DNA from: VRUE01 sp963814915
Lineage (GTDB): Bacteria > Actinomycetota > Thermoleophilia > Solirubrobacterales > 70-9
DNA length: 64,000 nt
Direction of reading: 5' to 3'
Assembly (NCBI GenBank): GCA_963814915.1
Contig: CAWFEI010000010.1
Location: forward strand, 62,001-126,000
This document shows positions 59,884 to 64,000 of the stretch, piece after piece; position 1 is the first letter of the stretch, and the number at the start of each line of letters is the position of its first letter. Made by a program: the position numbers and the translations under genes. Under the pieces are notes generated by a model. That model ran no database searches. It was not told the origin of the DNA and worked only from the letters and a program-made list of their open reading frames with translations.

Positions 59884-60845
59884 CAGAGGCTCGGGCGAGC
59901 TCGCAGGAGGACCCGCGCGGCAAGCACCGCGACGCGGCCGGCGAGCATCGCGTAGGCCAGGAGCAGTGCCGCGACCGCGGGACTTCGCAGCCCGTCGACG
60001 CCAGACGACTGGGAGAGCGCCAGCGCTGCGATTCCCGCCATTGCCAGGGCGGCAATGAAACCGTCGAGTCGTGGTCGCGACGCCGGCATCCGTGCCGCGA
60101 AGCCGCCACGGACCCTGACGACCACGGCGAGCAGGTGGGTCAGCGAGCCGAGCACGGTGAGGCCGATCCAGCCGCTGACCAGAAGCGTGCCGACGGTGGC
60201 CCGCGTCGAGCCGGTCAGGGCATTCGAGGGGCCGTCTACGATCGCCGCCACCGTGGCGACTAGAAGCCCGGCGAGAAGGAAGGGCTGGGCCGCCGCGACG
60301 ATTCGCGCCGGGAGCGAAAGCGGCCGTGTCGCGTCGCGGAGGCTGGCGGCGATGTTGACGAGAAGCGCGATCGCACCCGCGCAGAGTCCGAGCCAGCCGG
60401 CGAGGGCGAGCGGTTCGAGTGCCCAGCCATAGCCGATGGCAAGCGCCGCCACGCCTCCGGTCCAGGTGAGGAAAGCGACCCCCTGCATGCGGGGAAAGCG
60501 AAGTTGGGTCTGGGTCAACGATGGGAAGAAGGTGTGCAGGGTGCCGACGATCGCCGCACCGAACCAACCCGCCAGATTCAACGACATATGGGCGCCGAGG
60601 AGATCGCCGTGGCTCCAGGGCACGCCGCGAGCCAGCAGTGACCCCGCCACCATCCCCAGCCCGAGGAAGCAGGCCCCGCTGACGTACCACCGGGTTGCCC
60701 ACGGGGAGCGTCGCAGCGAGGATCGCCGCATCGCGGCAATCGCCGCCGCCCAGGCGGCTCCGCCAACCACATCCGTGGGGCGCAGATCGTCTTCGCGGCG
60801 CGGACGGGGTTTTTGGCGGCAGTGACGAGCGGCGGAGCTGCTCAC
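59883..60845 (-). CDS. NnrS-like / haem-copper-oxidase-I-like membrane protein
   Basis: The 320-residue protein has about nine membrane helices. The segment GAHMSLNLAGWFGAAIVGTL (residues 84-103) fits the H-x-H/N-L-x-GW pattern of NnrS and of truncated oxidase subunit I proteins, where histidines bind haem or copper; TFFPSL follows. Further histidines are few (LTHLLAVVVRVRGG near 230). NnrS proteins protect from nitric oxide stress. The start overlaps the regulator stop by four bases. The family call rests on few residues and may change with a profile search. Confidence 0.65.
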   Translation of the reverse strand: MSSSAARHCRQKPRPRREDDLRPTDVVGGAAWAAAIAAMRRSSLRRSPWATRWYVSGACFLGLGMVAGSLLARGVPWSHGDLLGAHMSLNLAGWFGAAIVGTLHTFFPSLTQTQLRFPRMQGVAFLTWTGGVAALAIGYGWALEPLALAGWLGLCAGAIALLVNIAASLRDATRPLSLPARIVAAAQPFLLAGLLVATVAAIVDGPSNALTGSTRATVGTLLVSGWIGLTVLGSLTHLLAVVVRVRGGFAARMPASRPRLDGFIAALAMAGIAALALSQSSGVDGLRSPAVAALLLAYAMLAGRVAVLAARVLLRARPSL

Positions 60846-61492
60846 CTGGAGACCTCGATCAGGCAGCCCGCCCGATCCGGGTCGTGAGGCTCGAAGTCAG
60901 TCAGCTTGGCCTTCGGATCAAGCTTCTCCAGGACGCCGACCGTGATCCCACGGTGCAAGCCGCAGACGACGTCAGCGTTCTCGCGCACCGAGTCGCGATA
61001 TGGGCAGTTGTCAAGGCGGCAGGTGAGGCTGTCATCGGCTTTCACCTTCATCGCAGGTTGAAACCCAAGCGCGGCGAACGTCTGGCGCAGCCCCTCGACA
61101 ACGTCGCCGCTTTCCTTCGGGGCAAGCTCGCGGCCGATCTCCCGGCCGGTCCGCTCGACTTCGCGCAGTCGGGTCGGGCCGGCAGGGGTCGCACGTGCCA
61201 GCCAGACCGCGAGGCTGGCGTAGGCAGAGGGCGGTTGGCCGGAGGGCTGCGCGCCCGGGGCCACGGTCCAGCGGTCGCCTGGGCGCCCCCTCCCCGATCG
61301 CTGCTGTCGACGCTCGACGAGGCCGGCCTCCCGCAACCGCTCGAGATGGGCCCGCACGCCGTTGGGGTGCAGGCCGAGGCGGGTCGCCAGGTCCTCGGTT
61401 CCCACCGCTTCCTTCAGCTCCGCCAATAGGGCGAAGATTCGCGCCCGGGTTGGCTGCGTCAGCGGATCATCAGTTGAGGCCGGAAGATCCAT
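60842..61492 (-). CDS. ArsR/SufR-like regulator with cysteine cluster
   Basis: A 216-residue regulator. Residues 10-75 form a winged helix (ARIFALLAELKEAVGTEDLA, RLGLHPNGVRAHLERLREAG). The C-terminal domain has CRLDNCPYRDSV, VVCGLHRGITVGVLEKL and a last cysteine in RAGCLIEV. This Cys spacing is that of SufR/Rv1460-type repressors that carry an iron-sulfur cluster, suited to sensing oxygen or nitric oxide. The gene starts ten bases from an operator (61502-61524) that also precedes fdxA, so it probably controls both operons. It is the first gene of regulator-NnrS-hemerythrin. Confidence 0.85.
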   Translation of the reverse strand: MDLPASTDDPLTQPTRARIFALLAELKEAVGTEDLATRLGLHPNGVRAHLERLREAGLVERRQQRSGRGRPGDRWTVAPGAQPSGQPPSAYASLAVWLARATPAGPTRLREVERTGREIGRELAPKESGDVVEGLRQTFAALGFQPAMKVKADDSLTCRLDNCPYRDSVRENADVVCGLHRGITVGVLEKLDPKAKLTDFEPHDPDRAGCLIEVSR

Positions 61493-61501
61493 GGTCCAAG
61501 T

Positions 61502-61524
61502 TTTGCACAGACGGTGTGTACAAA
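61502..61524. promoter_or_regulatory. 23-bp operator of the regulator operon
   Basis: TTTGCACA-N7-TGTACAAA, the same 8-7-8 layout as the site at 58065, with one mismatch between its arms. AACTATTCATT follows at 61523-61533, identical over 11 bases to 58094-58104. It lies 10-32 bp before the regulator ATG, fitting autoregulation. Confidence 0.78.
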
Positions 61525-61622
61525 CTATTCATTGCGACGGCGACGCGCGCGAGTCGCGAGGAGTGGCTAGCGCGTCGGGAAATTGGGTCGCAACGCGATA
61601 TTCAAGGCTCCCGCGTCCGAAA

Positions 61623-61664
61623 ATCGCCCCCGGGAGGTCGGCGGTTCGAATCCGCCCAGCTCCA
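61623..61664 (+). other. tRNA-Ala 3' remnant, distal attachment site
   Basis: The sequence runs from the anticodon loop (ATCGC) through GGTCGGCGGTTCGAATCCGC to AGCTCCA and matches tRNA-Ala(CGC) at 39 of 42 positions. Upstream there is no acceptor, D-arm or anticodon 5' strand, so it is not a tRNA gene. It marks the end of the island. The three mismatches (positions 6, 10 and 35) mean either drift or an att site from a related element. Confidence 0.82.
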
Positions 61665-61767
61665 CTTCTCTTTCCCAGGCACTCGGCACCATAGGTGCAT
61701 AGTTGCGAATGTGTGCATATGGCGTACGCGGAACGGCAGTCGCGCCGACATCGCCGCGAGGAGGATC

Positions 61768-62462
<695 letters not shown>

Positions 62463-62463
<1 letters not shown>

Positions 62464-64000
62464 TGCTCTGGCGCAAGGCATACCGCGACCTGCGCGCGAT
62501 GGGGCTGCGCGCCGTGCTGATCGTCGTCGTGATCGGCGCCGGCCCGGGGACCGCCGCCGGCATCGCGCTGGCCATGCACGACGTCGAAGCGACCCGCGAT
62601 GACTTCTACTCCCGCTACGCGCTTGCCGACCTCGACTTGCGCCTGCGCGCTCCGCTGCCCGCCGGACGGCTGCGCGATCGGGCCGAGGAAGCCAGGGCGC
62701 GCCGCGCCGAGACCCGGCTGATCCTCGACGGCGCGGCGCTGCACGGCGGCTCGCGCACCGCGGCCGAGGTCGTCGGCATGCCGGTGGGCACGTCGCTCAA
62801 CCGGCTCGCGGTCACTGCCGGGCAGGGCCTCGACGGAGGCGACCTGCACGGCGCCGCGCTCGACGCCGAATACGCCAATCGCGTCGGCATCGGGCCCGGA
62901 GACCGCGTGCGCCTGCAAGTCGCCGGTCGCTCCTTCTCGGTGCGCGTGCGAGGGCTGGCGCGCAGCCCCGAGTACCTGCTCGCGACCGCCAACCCCGACT
63001 ACCTCGTCCCCCAGCGCGGCTCGCTGGCGGTCGTCTTCCTGCCGCGCGCCTCGCTGCAACGCCTCACCGGCCTGGACGGGCGCGCCAACGACCTCGCGGT
63101 CGACCTGCCGGGCGGCGGCAACGGTCAGGCCGCCAAGCGGCTCGCCGCCGGGCTGCCGACGGCTCGCGTGACGCCGCGCTCGCGCCAGTACGGGCGGCGG
63201 CTGACCGAGGCCGACATCCACAGCTTCTCGATCTTCGCCCCGGTGATGGGCGTCGTCTTCGGGATCGTCGGCCTGCTGCTGATCGCGCTCAGCCTGCGCC
63301 GTCTGGTCAGCTCGCAGCGGCGCGAGCTGGGCGCCCTGCTGGCGATCGGCTATCCGCCACGTGCCGTGGTCGGCTCGGTGATGCTGCTGGCCGCGGCGCT
63401 CGCCGTGTTGGGCGGAGCGCTGGCGATCGGGGCGACGATCGGGGTCGGGCGGCTGGTCGCCGGTCAGTACTCGAGCGCCGTCGGCTTCCCGGTCACGCGC
63501 TACCCGCTTGCGTTTGCGCCACTGGCCCTGGCCGTCGGCCTTGCGGTCGCCGCCACGTTGCTCGCCGCCCTCCTCCCCGCCTACCGGCTCGCCCGCCTCG
63601 ACCCGATCGAGGCGTTGCGCGGGGAGAGCGTCGGCGCCTTCGAGCTGCCGGACTGGCTACAGCGGCTGACGTCGATCGGCCCACCCGCGCTCACCTACGG
63701 CCTGCGCGGGCTGCTGCGCCGGCCGCTGCTGAGCGCCGCGACCGTGGTCAGCATCGCCGGCGCGATCGGCCTGGCGGCGGCGCTCAACATCCTCGTCTCC
63801 TCGACCAACAGCTCGGTCGACGCGACGTTCGCCGGCCAGCGCTGGACCCACTCGGCGGACTTCACCCGGCCGCTGCCGGACGGTCGGGCGGCGGCCTTGG
63901 CGAAACGGGCGGGCGCCGATCGCGCCGAGGCGACCGTGAAGGGACCGGCGGAACTGCGCACCCGCGGCGGCGCGGGCGGGATCGGAGCCCAGCTCACCGG
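62463..64000 (+). CDS. FtsX/MacB-type ABC permease, cut by the right edge
   Basis: The ATG overlaps the ATPase stop (TGATG). The visible 512 residues start MLWRKAYRDLRAMGLRAVLI with the first helix (VLIVVVIGAGPGTAAGIALA), an extracytoplasmic domain of about 230 residues (YALADLDLRLRAPLPAGRL, VRLQVAGRSFSVRVRGLARS), then three helices (FGIVGLLLIALSLRRLV, VMLLAAALAVLGGALAIG, LALAVGLAVAATLLAALLP) typical of FtsX permeases, followed by RLDPIEALRGE, a hallmark of the family. A second half begins near residue 420 (TYGLRGLLRRPLLSAATVVS), so the full protein probably has the duplicated form with two FtsX domains. Substrate unknown. Confidence 0.9.

Larger units (their letters stand above)
57088..61664. 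mobile_element. 4.6-kb genomic island at tRNA-Ala(CGC)
   Basis: The segment lies between an intact tRNA-Ala and a 42-bp direct copy of its 3' part, the footprint of tyrosine-recombinase integration at a tRNA. It holds a CopD-like protein, ferredoxin, a cupin, a truncated IS982-type transposase, hemerythrin, a NnrS-like membrane protein and a SufR-like regulator. No integrase or excisionase is visible, so the element is probably immobile now, or its recombination genes were replaced by the IS remnant. The two halves share an operator (58065 and 61502), which suggests that the cargo is one regulon. Confidence 0.65.

Overview
The window is very GC-rich, codes densely on both strands, uses many GTG and TTG starts, and its tRNA genes do not encode CCA. 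The combination of inositol-3-phosphate synthase with a CDP-alcohol phosphatidyltransferase, an HspR-controlled dnaK-grpE-dnaJ-clpB set, a luciferase-like oxidoreductase, a VapBC pair and GT-C/PAP2 envelope proteins suggests an actinobacterium. A deep lineage such as Thermoleophilia/Solirubrobacterales is my best guess. That placement is inference; no rRNA is present.

Layout. 0-2 kb: a frameshifted secreted beta-propeller gene running off the left edge, a gene-free stretch, and a tRNA-Glu with an oversized D-loop. 2-16 kb: CDF metal exporter, lysS, prmC, lgt, argF, an exonuclease-phosphatase, an H1-like basic protein, RlmD-type methyltransferase, LLM oxidoreductase, uracil-DNA glycosylase, a GT4/PHP fusion, inositol phospholipid genes (ino1, PI-type synthase, PAP2) and nth. 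16-26.8 kb: cytochrome c, a second frameshifted secreted gene, the heat-shock operon ending in hspR and clpB, and a secreted lytic transglycosylase. 26.8-42 kb: most of de novo purine synthesis (purD, purE, purB, purC, purS, purQ, purL, purF, purN, purH), interrupted by a P450 and two exported proteins. 42-46 kb: tRNA-Lys and thiamine genes (thiSG fusion, thiO with a TPP riboswitch, divergent thiE). 46-55 kb: lpdA, pdhA, pdhB, pdhC, then lipB and lipA, so the lipoyl enzyme and its cofactor synthesis lie together. 55-57 kb: tRNA-Ala, vapBC, an acidic protein, a second tRNA-Ala. 57-61.7 kb: a small genomic island bounded by that tRNA-Ala and a copy of its 3' part, holding ferredoxin, cupin, hemerythrin, a NnrS-like membrane protein and a SufR-like regulator. 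61.7-64 kb: an ABC ATPase and an FtsX-type permease cut by the right edge.

The most unusual signal is a scatter of foldback DNA. A 43-bp palindromic element occurs four times (6981, 7993, 42723, 43768); one copy lies in frame inside argF and one forms the C-terminus of ThiO. Further palindromes lie in purQ and in a membrane protein gene. A second class of 100-135 bp elements ends in inverted repeats of 12-22 bp whose sequence differs between copies; these overlap the start of the transglycosylase gene, the start of purN and the stop codons of two convergent genes. The hairpin inserted in the tRNA-Glu D-loop may belong to the same phenomenon.

Most genes are intact. Single-base frame breaks cluster in two places (about 0.3-1.5 kb and 16.45-17.55 kb), both in exported-protein genes; sequencing error and recent decay cannot be separated from sequence alone.
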